A stretch of 64,000 nucleotides of DNA from Pseudomonas viridiflava (GCF_900602065.1 NZ_UWFN01000043.1:1-64000); one strand, 5' to 3'; counted from the first letter of the stretch, positions 9,851 through 17,849 are shown. The notes: generated from the letters alone by a model not told the origin. Program-made: numbers and translations.

Positions 9851-9876
9851 AGTCAATCCCTATCGGCATTGGTAGG

Positions 9877-9892
9877 GGCAGAAAAAGTGCCA
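9877..9892 (-). promoter_or_regulatory. Predicted sigma-54 promoter of the ABC transporter operon
   Basis: On the minus strand TGGCACTTTTTCTGCC matches the -24/-12 consensus TGGCACG-N4-TTGCW, with GG and GC at the required distance. Transcription would start near 9866, leaving a very short leader that still contains the AGGGA ribosome-binding site. A perfect 13-nt palindrome (TTGGCC-C-GGCCAA, 9897-9909) lies just upstream and could bind a regulator. No clear NtrC site was found. Such promoters need an enhancer-binding activator, often NtrC in nitrogen uptake genes. Confidence 0.6.
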
Positions 9893-9955
9893 GGCATTGG
9901 CCCGGCCAAAAGAGCGCATTGACGGATCAGTCCGTTCTGGTCGCTTGAGCGAAAC

Positions 9956-10708
9956 TCAGCCTTGATAGTCCTGCGGGCGGGCGGTGGAAAGGCCGCCGGG
10001 GACTTGCAGCGTCGGGGTGATTTCCATATGGCCGATGTTCACTGCAACCGGCGCTGCGATCGCGAAGGCGATGGCATTGGCAATGTCAGCAGCCACCGGC
10101 AACTCGAAGCCTTCGACGAAGCGTTTGTAAGTTTCTTCTGAGTCGCCATGCACGTGGGCAAAGATGTCAGTGGCAACCCGGCCCGGACAGATTTCGGTGA
10201 CCCGCACACGCTTGCCGAATGCGTCAATGCGCAGCTGGCGCGAGAGCATGCTCACAGCGGCTTTGGTCGCGTGATATGTGGAGTTGCCGCCGAAGTTGTA
10301 GGCCGCGGCGATGGAGCTGATGTTGATGATATGGCCGCTGTCACGCTCGACCATGCCGGGCAGCGCCAGACGGGCCAGATGCAGTACTGCGCGCAGGTTG
10401 ACGTCGATCAGGAAGTCGATGCCTTCAGCGTCCGCAGCAAGGATTGAACCCGGACGATCCACACCAGCGTTGTTGACCAGAATGTCGAAGCTGTGTTGTT
10501 CGAACAGCGCCGTCAGGCCCGGCAGGTCGGTCACGTCGATGGCGTGGGCGATACAACCGGTGCGTGCCGCCAGCTCGGCGAGCTTGTCGGCGCTGCGGGC
10601 AATGGCATGAACTTCAATACCTTCCTGGCACAGGCGCTCGACCACGGCGGCACCGATACCGGAAGAAGCGCCGGTGACCAGCGCGGTTTTGTAATCGGAA
10701 AATGGCAT
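9956..10708 (-). CDS. SDR family NAD(P)-dependent dehydrogenase
   Basis: A 250-residue classical short-chain dehydrogenase. The cofactor loop TGASSGIG is at 12-19, NNAG at 79-82, the catalytic serine in INISS at 131/132 and YHATK at 145-149. The start at 10708 is chosen because AGAGGT lies 7 nt upstream; an earlier in-frame ATG (10729) lacks one. It lies between pxpA and the transporter operon and has its own Nac-type promoter, so it probably belongs to the same nitrogen regulon. Substrate unknown; the family includes serine/3-hydroxy acid dehydrogenases with similar C-terminal blocks. Confidence 0.85.
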   Translation of the reverse strand: MPFSDYKTALVTGASSGIGAAVVERLCQEGIEVHAIARSADKLAELAARTGCIAHAIDVTDLPGLTALFEQHSFDILVNNAGVDRPGSILAADAEGIDFLIDVNLRAVLHLARLALPGMVERDSGHIINISSIAAAYNFGGNSTYHATKAAVSMLSRQLRIDAFGKRVRVTEICPGRVATDIFAHVHGDSEETYKRFVEGFELPVAADIANAIAFAIAAPVAVNIGHMEITPTLQVPGGLSTARPQDYQG

Positions 10709-10779
10709 TGCGTTTACCTCTGAATCCATTGGTTCACCGGTCTGTCCGGTGAACGTTAAATACGGTCTGGTGTTGCTGA

Positions 10780-10851
10780 TGTATCGACTCTATCCAGCAC
10801 AAACCCTGGCGACCAAGACGGAATGGCTGTGTGGCTATAAGCGTCTCTTAT
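10780..10851 (-). promoter_or_regulatory. Predicted Nac-dependent promoter of the SDR gene
   Basis: Minus strand. An ATA-N9-TAT palindrome (ATAAGAGACGCTTAT when read on the minus strand, 10837-10851) is followed by TTGGTC (10816-10811), an 18-nt spacer and TAGAGT (10792-10787). A start near 10780 would put the box at -64, the position known for Nac activation in enteric bacteria. The promoter of the carrier operon at 15763-15834 has the same parts and spacing, and flanking bases are also conserved. Confidence 0.6.
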
Positions 10852-10925
10852 GACGTCTGGTGCGCCTGGAACGGCTTGAGTTGCAATGCAATCCTTGCGG
10901 GAGATTCTATGTTCACCTGCGGAAT

Positions 10926-11036
10926 AGCGCAGAATCTGTGGCAGCGGTGCTTGCCCGCGATAAACGATAACGCGGTATGTCGTCTAGCTGCGTCTCATGT
11001 ATCGCGGGCAAGCACCGCTCCCACAGATTCTGCGCC
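10926..11036. repeat. REP pair, near-perfect long palindrome
   Basis: Arms of about 36 nt (left begins GCGCAGAATCTGTGG, right ends CCACAGATTCTGCGC) differ by a single missing base and enclose ~38 nt. It lies between the end of pxpA and the SDR promoter and may end or stabilise the upstream transcript. The stretch 10852-10925 shows nothing else. Confidence 0.8.
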
Positions 11037-11065
11037 AGTCAGCGAAATCACTGTTTACCCCACAC

Positions 11066-11833
11066 TCACGCCATCAGTTTGCTGATCGGCACGATCTGCC
11101 CACCCGCTGATTCGATTTCAGTGCGCACGGTTCGCGCCAGTTCGACTGCGCCGGGGGTGTCGCCATGCAGCAATATCGAGCACGCACTGACCTTGATCAC
11201 CTTGCCACTGAGGCTGGTTACCGTGCCGTATTCGAGCAATTGGCGAACCCGTTGCAGCACGGCGGCAGGGTCCTTGATTACCGAGTTGGCGATCTTGCGC
11301 GGCACCAGCAGGCAGTCGTCGTCATAGGCGCGATCCGCCAGAAAGGTCGTCGCGACGCGCAAATTGTTCTGGCTCGCAGCTGTTTCAATGGCGCGGCTGC
11401 TGGATGAACTGACGATGATCTCGGGATCAAACGCTGCCACTGTGCGAATCAACTGCGCCGCCATGTCGGCATCGGCAGCGACCATGTTGCCCAGCGCGCC
11501 ATGAAAGCTCATGTGAGTCATGTGGTGCCCGGCGACTCTGGCGATGGCGGCCAGCGAGCCGAGTTGATACGTCACATAGGTGCACAGCTCTTTGATCTCG
11601 ATATTCATCTGCCGACGGCCAAAACCCATCAGGTCAGGAAAGCCGACGTGAGCCCCCAGATCGATGCCTTTGGCTTTAGCCAGCAGCGCCGTGTTGTTCA
11701 TGATCAATGGATCACCGGCATGGAAGCCACAGGCGACGTTGGCCGAGGAAATGATCTCCATCAGCGCTTCGTCTTCGCCCATGCGCCAGGCACCAAAGCC
11801 TTCGCCCATGTCGGCGTTCAAATCAATCTTCAT
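11066..11833 (-). CDS. pxpA: 5-oxoprolinase subunit PxpA (LamB/YcsF family)
   Basis: A 255-residue protein of the LamB/YcsF family: it opens with IDLNADMGEGFGAWRMGEDEALM, followed by SANVACGFHAGDP, GAHVGFPDLMGFGRR and a late ILLHGDTPGAVE. With PxpB and PxpC it forms the ATP-dependent bacterial 5-oxoprolinase that opens pyroglutamate to glutamate. The ATG at 11833 overlaps the stop of the carrier-like gene by 4 nt, so translation is coupled. It is the last gene of the operon; a long REP palindrome follows. With a biotin carboxylase in the same operon, the real substrate may be a different cyclic amide. Confidence 0.92.
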   Translation of the reverse strand: MKIDLNADMGEGFGAWRMGEDEALMEIISSANVACGFHAGDPLIMNNTALLAKAKGIDLGAHVGFPDLMGFGRRQMNIEIKELCTYVTYQLGSLAAIARVAGHHMTHMSFHGALGNMVAADADMAAQLIRTVAAFDPEIIVSSSSSRAIETAASQNNLRVATTFLADRAYDDDCLLVPRKIANSVIKDPAAVLQRVRQLLEYGTVTSLSGKVIKVSACSILLHGDTPGAVELARTVRTEIESAGGQIVPISKLMA

Positions 11834-12252
11834 GGTTGCACCGCGTCGGCGTCGAAAGGTAAGAGGTTGATTAACGGCTGGCCGTAACTGACGGTCGCGC
11901 CATTGGCTACCAGCACGCTGCAAACCTGACCGGCATGCTGACTGCGCACCGGCAGCAGCAAAGTACCAACGGTCAGAATCGCAACCAGTTGACCGGGCTG
12001 AATGTCACTGCCGACAGGCGCGAGCACGATGCTGTCGTCCGGATGGGCCAGCAGTAACCTCCCTACACCGCTAGCCTTGATCTGCAGCGCGTTCGGCTCA
12101 GGCTGGTTTTCCGAGGCCTCAGTCGAACTGGAGTACTCCCCGGCAATACCACGCTTCAAGCTCAGCTTGAACCCCGGTTTATCGATTTCTGCACCGGACA
12201 AACCGGCGGTGGTCAGGTCAGCGACCAACTGGCGAATCTGTTCAATGTTCAT
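11830..12252 (-). CDS. Biotin-carrier-like protein lacking the biotinyl lysine
   Basis: A 140-residue protein built like a biotin carboxyl carrier: an N-terminal helix-rich part (MNIEQIRQLVADLTTAGLSG), a linker and a C-terminal lipoyl-type domain ending SYGQPLINLL. When aligned to the genuine carrier at 15282-15725, the biotinylation loop EAMKM reads TVGTL (94-98), so the modified lysine is replaced by T97 while the flanking AIL and HAG are kept. The frame is intact and overlaps pxpA by 4 nt, with a 10-nt gap to pxpC. The start at 12252 matches the carrier N terminus. It cannot be biotinylated in the usual way; a structural or regulatory subunit role is my guess. Confidence 0.8.
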   Translation of the reverse strand: MNIEQIRQLVADLTTAGLSGAEIDKPGFKLSLKRGIAGEYSSSTEASENQPEPNALQIKASGVGRLLLAHPDDSIVLAPVGSDIQPGQLVAILTVGTLLLPVRSQHAGQVCSVLVANGATVSYGQPLINLLPFDADAVQP

Positions 12253-12262
12253 GTTTCGTTCC

Positions 12263-13234
12263 TCAGCGCCGGGCCAGATTCTGCAGGGCCACAAGGCGTC
12301 GCACTTCAGCCAGATAAGCCTGATTTTCCTCAAGAGCATCCAGCGCCTGGTCGTAACTGCATTCGATGAAACGAATCCGGCTTCCAATCGCTGCCTGACC
12401 CAGACGCCACAGGTCAGCCTCGATCACAGTGCCGAACTTCGGATAACCGCCGCTGGGTTGAGCATCGCGCATCTGAATGATCGGTTGGCCGCCGTGAGGT
12501 ACCTGAATCACGCCAGGCACGATGCCGTGGGAGCGGACTTCCATGGCCTGCTCGGGCAGGATCGGCGTGCCCTCCAGACGGAAGCCGTAACGGTTGCTCT
12601 GTGAGGTGATCTTCCAGTCATCGCTCCAGAACGAGGCGCGGGAATCAGCCGTGAATGCCTGATATTCCGCAGCGGGCAGTACGCGCATGGCGACAACACC
12701 GTCAACGCTGAGCGGCAGTGCATGAGTCGGGCTCAGTACACCAAAATCTACAGCGCGGGCGAGCAGTCCCGGCGCAGCGGCAGCCAACTGATCACCTTGC
12801 TGCAAGGCGCGGCCTTGGAAGCCGCCGAATTCGCCGCGCAACTGAGTGCTGCGCGAACCCAGAACCACCGGTACGTCTACGCCACCGGCCAGACACAGAT
12901 ACGCGCGGCAGCCAGTAACCGGCTGATTGATTGTCAGCGTCTGGCCTTTCAAACCTTGCATTACCCAGTTCGGTGGGAAGCTGACGCCGTCCAGATTTGC
13001 CGCGCTGGCGGCACCGGTCACGGCAAAGGCACAGTCTTCAAGCAGACGCACTTCGAAGGGGAATACCGGAATCTCGATGGCAGCTGCGTCTTCGGCGTTA
13101 CCCAGCAGAATATTGCCGGTCGCTACCGCCAGCGTGTCCATGGCGCCGGAAGTACCCACGCCATAGCCCAGACTGCCAATGCGGCCCAGGTCCTGAACCG
13201 TGGCCAGGGCCGTGGCGGATAAAATCTCGATCAT
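12263..13234 (-). CDS. pxpC: 5-oxoprolinase subunit PxpC (KipA/AHS2 family)
   Basis: A 323-residue protein of the AHS2 family: starts [21 protein letters not shown], with GVGTSGAMD, NPLLGNAEDAAAIEI-like and later GIVPGVIQVPHGGQPII and PKFGTVIEADLW. PxpC pairs with PxpB in pyroglutamate opening; the same fold forms half of the carboxyltransferase part of urea carboxylase. The start overlaps the stop of pxpB by 4 nt. Nothing is missing against the family length. Confidence 0.92.
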   Translation of the reverse strand: MIEILSATALATVQDLGRIGSLGYGVGTSGAMDTLAVATGNILLGNAEDAAAIEIPVFPFEVRLLEDCAFAVTGAASAANLDGVSFPPNWVMQGLKGQTLTINQPVTGCRAYLCLAGGVDVPVVLGSRSTQLRGEFGGFQGRALQQGDQLAAAAPGLLARAVDFGVLSPTHALPLSVDGVVAMRVLPAAEYQAFTADSRASFWSDDWKITSQSNRYGFRLEGTPILPEQAMEVRSHGIVPGVIQVPHGGQPIIQMRDAQPSGGYPKFGTVIEADLWRLGQAAIGSRIRFIECSYDQALDALEENQAYLAEVRRLVALQNLARR

Positions 13235-13902
13235 CGAACGATCCTCTCGATGCGAAAGCGCAACAGATCCCCCGGCTGCAACAACGCCGGAGGAGATTGA
13301 GCAGGGTCGAAAAACACCATTTCGGTGCGGCCAATAGTGTTCCAGCCGCTCGGGCCTGCGGAGGCAGAAACACCGGTCTGCACGCCACCGATGGACACCG
13401 CGCCTGCGCCGATACTCAGCACCGGCACTTTGCGCCGTGGGGTGGCAATGCGCGGATCCATGCCGCCCAGATAGCAGTAGCCTGGATGGCTGCCCAGGGC
13501 ATACACCGGGTACAGCGGTTCGCTGTGCAGGTGCGCAATGGTTTCAATATCGAGCCCGGTGTGGGCGATCACATCGTCCATGTGCGGACCGAACTCTCCG
13601 CCATACACCACCGGCAACTCGATGATCCGGCCCTCAAGCGGCAGCGGTTCGCTGGCTTCCCAAGCCTGCAGAAGACGCTCGGTCAAGGCGCTCAGGTGGC
13701 GCGGCGGAACGTTGAAGGTCAGCATCAGGTTGTTCATGCCCGGCACCGATTCACGGATTTCCGGCCATTGCTCAGTCATCTGCGCCATGGCCCAGATGCG
13801 TTGTTGCGGGGCCAGATCAAGACTGCCGGGCGCTTCGAAGAGCAGGGCAGTGGTCCCCAGCAAACTGATGGTCGGACGTGTGTCCGGGAGAGCGATGCTC
13901 AT
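13231..13902 (-). CDS. pxpB: 5-oxoprolinase subunit PxpB (KipI/AHS1 family)
   Basis: A 223-residue AHS1/KipI protein. Family blocks include [66 protein letters not shown] and [23 protein letters not shown]. It works with PxpC; the two together correspond to the carboxyltransferase region of urea carboxylase, which fits the biotin carboxylase gene directly upstream. Its ATG overlaps that gene's stop by 4 nt. Confidence 0.92.
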   Translation of the reverse strand: MSIALPDTRPTISLLGTTALLFEAPGSLDLAPQQRIWAMAQMTEQWPEIRESVPGMNNLMLTFNVPPRHLSALTERLLQAWEASEPLPLEGRIIELPVVYGGEFGPHMDDVIAHTGLDIETIAHLHSEPLYPVYALGSHPGYCYLGGMDPRIATPRRKVPVLSIGAGAVSIGGVQTGVSASAGPSGWNTIGRTEMVFFDPAQSPPALLQPGDLLRFRIERIVR

Positions 13903-15251
13903 TGCGGGCTCCGTTGCTTTAACCAGTGCTCAAGATGATGAATGTCGACGCCACCGGCACAGAACGCCGGGTCGTCGAGGATTTCCCGGTGCAAGGGGAT
14001 GTTGGTGGAGATGCCTTCGACGTACAGCTCGCTGAGTGCCAGGCGCATGCGTGCCAGCGCTTCTTCCCGGGTCGCGCCATGGCTGATGACCTTGGCGACC
14101 ATCGAGTCGTAGTAGGGCGGCACTCGATAGCCCGTGGTGACGTGGGAGTCGACGCGCACGCCGAAACCACCAGGGACTTCCCAGCGGGTGATTTGCCCCG
14201 GCGTCGGCATGAAGCTGAGCGGGTCCTCGGCGTTGATCCGGCACTCCAGCGAGTGACCGCTGGCGACGATATTCGCCTGACGTAATTCCAGAGGTTCACC
14301 ACGGGCCATGCGTATTTGCTGCTGAACGATATCGATGCCGGTGGTCATCTCGGTCACCGGGTGCTCGACCTGTAAACGTGTATTCATTTCAATGAAGAAG
14401 AACTGGCCGTCTTCATAAAGGAATTCAAAGGTGCCCACGCCGCGATAACCGATCTGCTGACAGGCCTTCACACAGCGTTCGCCCACATGTGCGATTAGTT
14501 GTGGATCGATCCCCGGAGCCGGGGCTTCTTCGAGGACCTTCTGGTGGCGACGTTGCAGTGAGCAATCGCGACTGCCCAGCCATACCGCATTGCCATAGGC
14601 ATCGCACAGCACCTGGATTTCCACATGGCGCGGGTGGCCGAGAAATTTCTCGATATACAGCTCGGGATTACCGAAGGCCAAGCGGGCCTCTTCCCGGGTC
14701 AGGGCAATAGCGTCGAGTAATTCCGCTTCTTGCTGGACCACGCGCATGCCACGGCCGCCGCCGCCCCCAGCGGCTTTGACGATCACCGGAAAACCGATTT
14801 CACGGGCCACGGCGAGAATCGCCTGCGGGTCGCTGGACATGCTTGAGTCTGGCCCTGGAACACATGGCACACCGGCTTCGCGCATGGCCCGCTTGGCGGC
14901 GACCTTGTCACCCATGGTGCGGATGCATTCAGCGCTGGGACCGATAAACGTCAGACCTGCTGCTTCAATGCGTTCTGCAAAGTCGGCGTTCTCTGACAAG
15001 AAACCGTAGCCGGGATGGATCGCCTGAGCGCCGCTGACCTGCGCGGCAAACAGCAGGGCTGACTGGTTCAGGTAACTGTGGGTCGGCGCGGCCGGGCCGA
15101 TGCACAAGGCTTCGTCAGCCTGAATCACGTACTGCGCATGGCGGTCAGCCTCTGAGTACACCACCACGGTTTTCAGACCCAGACCCCGGCAGGCGCGCTG
15201 GATACGCAGGGCAATTTCGCCACGGTTGGCGATCAGCACTTTATTGAACAT
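13899..15251 (-). CDS. Biotin carboxylase, AccC-type, of the pxp operon
   Basis: A 450-residue ATP-grasp enzyme that carboxylates biotin on a carrier protein with bicarbonate and ATP. It has the three AccC domains: [16 protein letters not shown] at the start, [14 protein letters not shown], the glycine-rich ATP loop [12 protein letters not shown], the catalytic block [15 protein letters not shown] and the C-terminal IPLHREIL. I start at the ATG at 15251, with AGGTG upstream; a GTG three codons earlier is possible. Its genomic partners are PxpB/C rather than acetyl-CoA carboxyltransferase subunits, so it is probably not the housekeeping AccC. The carrier gene lies 30 nt upstream. Confidence 0.92.
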   Translation of the reverse strand: MFNKVLIANRGEIALRIQRACRGLGLKTVVVYSEADRHAQYVIQADEALCIGPAAPTHSYLNQSALLFAAQVSGAQAIHPGYGFLSENADFAERIEAAGLTFIGPSAECIRTMGDKVAAKRAMREAGVPCVPGPDSSMSSDPQAILAVAREIGFPVIVKAAGGGGGRGMRVVQQEAELLDAIALTREEARLAFGNPELYIEKFLGHPRHVEIQVLCDAYGNAVWLGSRDCSLQRRHQKVLEEAPAPGIDPQLIAHVGERCVKACQQIGYRGVGTFEFLYEDGQFFFIEMNTRLQVEHPVTEMTTGIDIVQQQIRMARGEPLELRQANIVASGHSLECRINAEDPLSFMPTPGQITRWEVPGGFGVRVDSHVTTGYRVPPYYDSMVAKVISHGATREEALARMRLALSELYVEGISTNIPLHREILDDPAFCAGGVDIHHLEHWLKQRSPQ

Positions 15252-15281
15252 TGGGAACACCTGAAAAAGTTCGAGTCGGAA

Positions 15282-15725
15282 TCAACCTAAGCGGAACAAG
15301 GGCTGGCCGGATTCAACCTCGGTGCCGCCGGTTGCCAGAATCGCCTCCACCACGCCAGCGTGAGGGGCTTTGAGCGGGTGGAACATTTTCATGGCTTCCA
15401 GGATTGCCAGGGTTTGTCCTGTTTCAACGGTGTCGCCGACTTTCACAAAAGGCGCTTCACCGGCGGCAGGGGTCAGGTGCAGCACGCCGTACAGGCTGGC
15501 TTTGACCTCGTTATTGCGTGCGACCGGAGCGGATGCTTTGGCTGCTGTTTTCGGCGCTGCCTTCGGCGCCTTGGCAGCCAGATTTTTTGCAGGCGTACTT
15601 TGCACGGTGCCACTCGCGGCATCCTTGAACAGGCGCAGCGTGCTGTCGCCTTCCGTGAGGCTCAGTTCGATCAGGTCGGACTCGGCCAGCAACTCGATCA
15701 GTGCCTTGATGCGTTCTTGATCCAT
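15282..15725 (-). CDS. Biotin carboxyl carrier protein, AccB-type, of the pxp operon
   Basis: A 147-residue carrier: N-terminal region MDQERIKALIELLAES, an Ala/Lys/Pro-rich flexible linker (about 45-72) and a C-terminal biotinyl domain with the canonical EAMKM loop, biotinylated lysine K113. It shuttles carboxybiotin from the carboxylase encoded immediately downstream. First gene of the operon, preceded by a Nac-type promoter. A second carrier-like gene in the same operon has lost this lysine. Confidence 0.92.
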   Translation of the reverse strand: MDQERIKALIELLAESDLIELSLTEGDSTLRLFKDAASGTVQSTPAKNLAAKAPKAAPKTAAKASAPVARNNEVKASLYGVLHLTPAAGEAPFVKVGDTVETGQTLAILEAMKMFHPLKAPHAGVVEAILATGGTEVESGQPLFRLG

Positions 15726-15762
15726 ACCCTTGCCTTTACCTTTGCAGCTTGCCGTATTGAAT

Positions 15763-15834
15763 GAAGTTCAATCTAACGAGGGCTGCGAAGGACCGCCAAG
15801 ACGGTTTGGCTGTGGGGTGATAAGGCACGCTTAT
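15763..15834 (-). promoter_or_regulatory. Predicted Nac-dependent promoter of the carboxylase/pxp operon
   Basis: Minus strand. The ATA-N9-TAT box (ATAAGCGTGCCTTAT on the minus strand, 15820-15834) overlaps the stop codon of the nac-like gene. It is followed by TTGGCG (15799-15794), 18 nt, and TAGATT (15775-15770). A start near 15763 puts the box centre (15827) at -64. The SDR promoter repeats this arrangement exactly, with matching flanks such as GTCTTGG and CATAAG. Confidence 0.62.
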
Positions 15835-16745
15835 GACGCTGAAACGGTTTGAGCACGCATCTCTGCGACCAGCTCCAGCAGGATCGCCTTGACCGCTTGA
15901 GCGGGTACCGACAGCGGCAAATGACCCGACAGACACAAAGCCAGTGGCGCCTGAATATCCGGCTCGACGATGCGCAACATGCGCGCCCCGGTGGCGGCGA
16001 CCAGCACTTTGGCGGCCGACTCGGGAAGGATGGTCGAACCAAAGCGTTCAGCCACCGCCGAAGTCAGGGTGGCCGACGATTCCACTTCGGCGACGACGTT
16101 TGCGCTCTTTCCAATGCTGACAAAAGCTTCGTCTACCAGCTTGCGCATGATGTTGTAAGGGCGGGGCAGCAGCATCTCCATGGAGGCCAGCTCAGCCAGA
16201 GCGATTTCATCACGCTCGCCTAACTGTTCTTCAGCGCTGACCAGGTACAGGTTTTCGCGCAGCAGCGGCACGAAGCTCAGCCCATGCACTTCGCGACCGC
16301 CATACAGCACGGCCATGTCCATGCGGCCATTCATGATCAGTTCGCTGAGGGTGGTGCCGAAGTTTTCGTTGAGGTACAGCAAAATCCCCGGATAGCGCTC
16401 GCGAACCCGTCGCAGCAGAGGTAGCGATAAAGTAGACGCAGCGGTGCCCGGCGCAAGGCCCACTGACACTTGGCCGGACAGCGCATGACCGGTGTCGTTG
16501 ACGTCGCTGATCGCCTGTTCGCACTGGCGCAGGATGTGTTGTGCATGGCCGTACAAGACCTTGCCAGCCTCGGTCGGCGTCACTCCGCGTTTGGTGCGAA
16601 TCAGCAGTTGCTGATGCAGTTCGGCTTCAAGGGTTGCCAGCTGTTGGCTAAGGGCTGGCTGGGCGATATGCAGGACGTCAGCGGCTTGGGTCAGGCTGCC
16701 GATGTCGACGATCTTTACGAAGTACTTCAGGCGACGGAGGTTCAA
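15831..16745 (-). CDS. nac: Nac-like LysR transcriptional regulator (nitrogen assimilation control)
   Basis: A 304-residue LysR regulator whose first 60 residues (LRRLKYFVKIVDIGSLTQAA, then LHIAQPALSQQLATLE and LIRTKRGVTPTEAGK) follow enteric Nac almost word for word; LSGQVSVGLAPGTAAS and ILPESAAKVL also match. The helix-turn-helix lies at about 17-36. In enteric bacteria Nac is made under nitrogen limitation and activates sigma-70 operons for poor nitrogen sources. The start is TTG at 16745: an in-frame TGA lies just upstream and no ATG fits, and there is no clear ribosome-binding site. An out-of-frame ATG at 16758 is nearby. A sigma-54 promoter precedes it. Confidence 0.88.
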   Translation of the reverse strand: MNLRRLKYFVKIVDIGSLTQAADVLHIAQPALSQQLATLEAELHQQLLIRTKRGVTPTEAGKVLYGHAQHILRQCEQAISDVNDTGHALSGQVSVGLAPGTAASTLSLPLLRRVRERYPGILLYLNENFGTTLSELIMNGRMDMAVLYGGREVHGLSFVPLLRENLYLVSAEEQLGERDEIALAELASMEMLLPRPYNIMRKLVDEAFVSIGKSANVVAEVESSATLTSAVAERFGSTILPESAAKVLVAATGARMLRIVEPDIQAPLALCLSGHLPLSVPAQAVKAILLELVAEMRAQTVSAS

Positions 16746-16783
16746 GAGGAGGGCTCATGGTGGGCTGACATCTGTTGGGTGTT

Positions 16784-16799
16784 AGCAAAAGACAGGCCA
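16784..16799 (-). promoter_or_regulatory. Predicted sigma-54 promoter of the nac-like gene
   Basis: On the minus strand TGGCCTGTCTTTTGCT fits TGGCACG-N4-TTGCW with GG and GC correctly spaced. Transcription would begin near 16773, about 28 nt before the TTG start. Sigma-54/NtrC control of nac is established in enteric bacteria, which agrees. No clear NtrC box was seen further upstream, where the long inverted repeat begins at about 16838. Confidence 0.65.
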
Positions 16800-16837
16800 T
16801 CGAATGCGACGGGCCTCGACGGCATAGGTATCTGCAT

Positions 16838-17604
16838 AACTTCTTTATTTGTGTACATATCCGTTGTTGGGGTAACGGCTGGTATTGGTTGCGCTTTTAC
16901 AGCGCCTCACTTTTGATGAATCCGGAAGCCGGCCCAGACAAAAGTAAGCAAAACGCTCTTGCCCCACCACTTGGCACCTCGCTGTCGCTCGGCATGCCCG
17001 TAATCCGACATTGCTGCGTGGGGCCGCCGCCACCGGCCATCCATGGCCTGAGGCGGCTAAACCGGCATCCCTGCCGGTTTGCCCCACGCAGCAATATCGA
17101 ATTCCGGCCGTCGTGGTTTAACGGGGCGCCTAAGATCAAAATCAAAAGCAGATCAAAGGCAGCAGTGGTGACGCCTCGAACCTGTAGGAGTTGTCGGAGG
17201 TTACGACGGCGCCGATTACGGTGTGCCTGACACGCCGTATCGCAGCCTTCGGCAGCTCCTACAAAGGGTCGGTAAGTTCACACAACCAGGTCGGCTTTCA
17301 GGCCGCCGCGCTGTTGATTTTGATCTCAGGCGCCCCGTTAAACCACGCTGGCCGAACGCAGATTCTGAAGCGTGGGCAACCCGGCAAGGATGCCGGGTTA
17401 GCCGCATTGGGCCATGGATGGCCCGTTGCGGCGGCCCACGGTTCAGGATCTGCGGGCGGGTACACCGAGCGACAGCGAGGTGCCGAGTGGTGGGGCACAG
17501 ACTTTTTGGTTACTTTTGGGGCGTTTGCCAAAAGTGACCCGCCGTAAGGGCGGAACCAATATCAGCCGTAACCAAAACAACGGATATGTACACAAATAAA
17601 GACG
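16838..17604. repeat. Long imperfect inverted repeat, non-coding
   Basis: Two arms of about 300 nt (16838-17150 and about 17305-17604) are imperfect reverse complements: the left outer end reads CTTTATTTGTGTACATATCC and the right outer end is its exact complement. Inside the arms are GGGGCGCC(T)..GATCAAAATCAA, a palindromic GGCCATCCATGG(CC) and GACAGCGAGGTGCC. A REP pair sits in the centre. Short open frames here are not coding-like. A third, single arm is at 23222-23440. It fills most of the gap between the nac-like gene and the aminotransferase; 17605-17849 holds nothing recognised apart from the aminotransferase's upstream region. Confidence 0.75.
17183..17263. repeat. REP pair inside the long inverted repeat
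   Basis: TGTAGGAGTTGTCGGAGGTT at the left is a diverged REP; the right unit CGCAGCCTTCGGCAGCTCCT is intact. It occupies the centre of the large palindrome. Confidence 0.75.
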
Positions 17605-17849
17605 TTGTGTAGATCCGCATCCCCCAAGGTCCACCTCTAACCTATAAGCCTTTGCTATGACCACGCGCGTTACGCGCAATTGTGCCTGCGCAAAGCACAG
17701 TAAAGACTCAGTCGTTCCATTTTGGTGCATAGGTGATCCATGCCCGGTCATAAGCACTTCCTATTAACCCAGAACGAAACTGTCTTATCTGCTCAAGGAT
17801 GCAGCCTCGTAACGTAGAGCCTCGAATGTCACCTCCGAGGATCACCACC

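Noticed and set aside
10926..11036. Possible CRISPR or phage attachment site because of long palindromes
   Set aside because: The palindromes are single REP pairs without regularly spaced repeats, cas genes or integrase.
11830..12252. Treating the carrier-like gene as a pseudogene
   Set aside because: The frame is complete, overlaps pxpA by the usual 4 nt and keeps the domain framework; only the biotin loop has changed.
15831..16757. A frameshift at the start of the nac-like gene, because an ATG lies close by out of frame
   Set aside because: The TTG start reproduces the conserved Nac N terminus exactly, so no shift is needed.
16775..17757. Several short open frames within the long inverted repeat
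   Set aside because: The sequence is a repeated non-coding element; the frames differ between arms and have no coding character.
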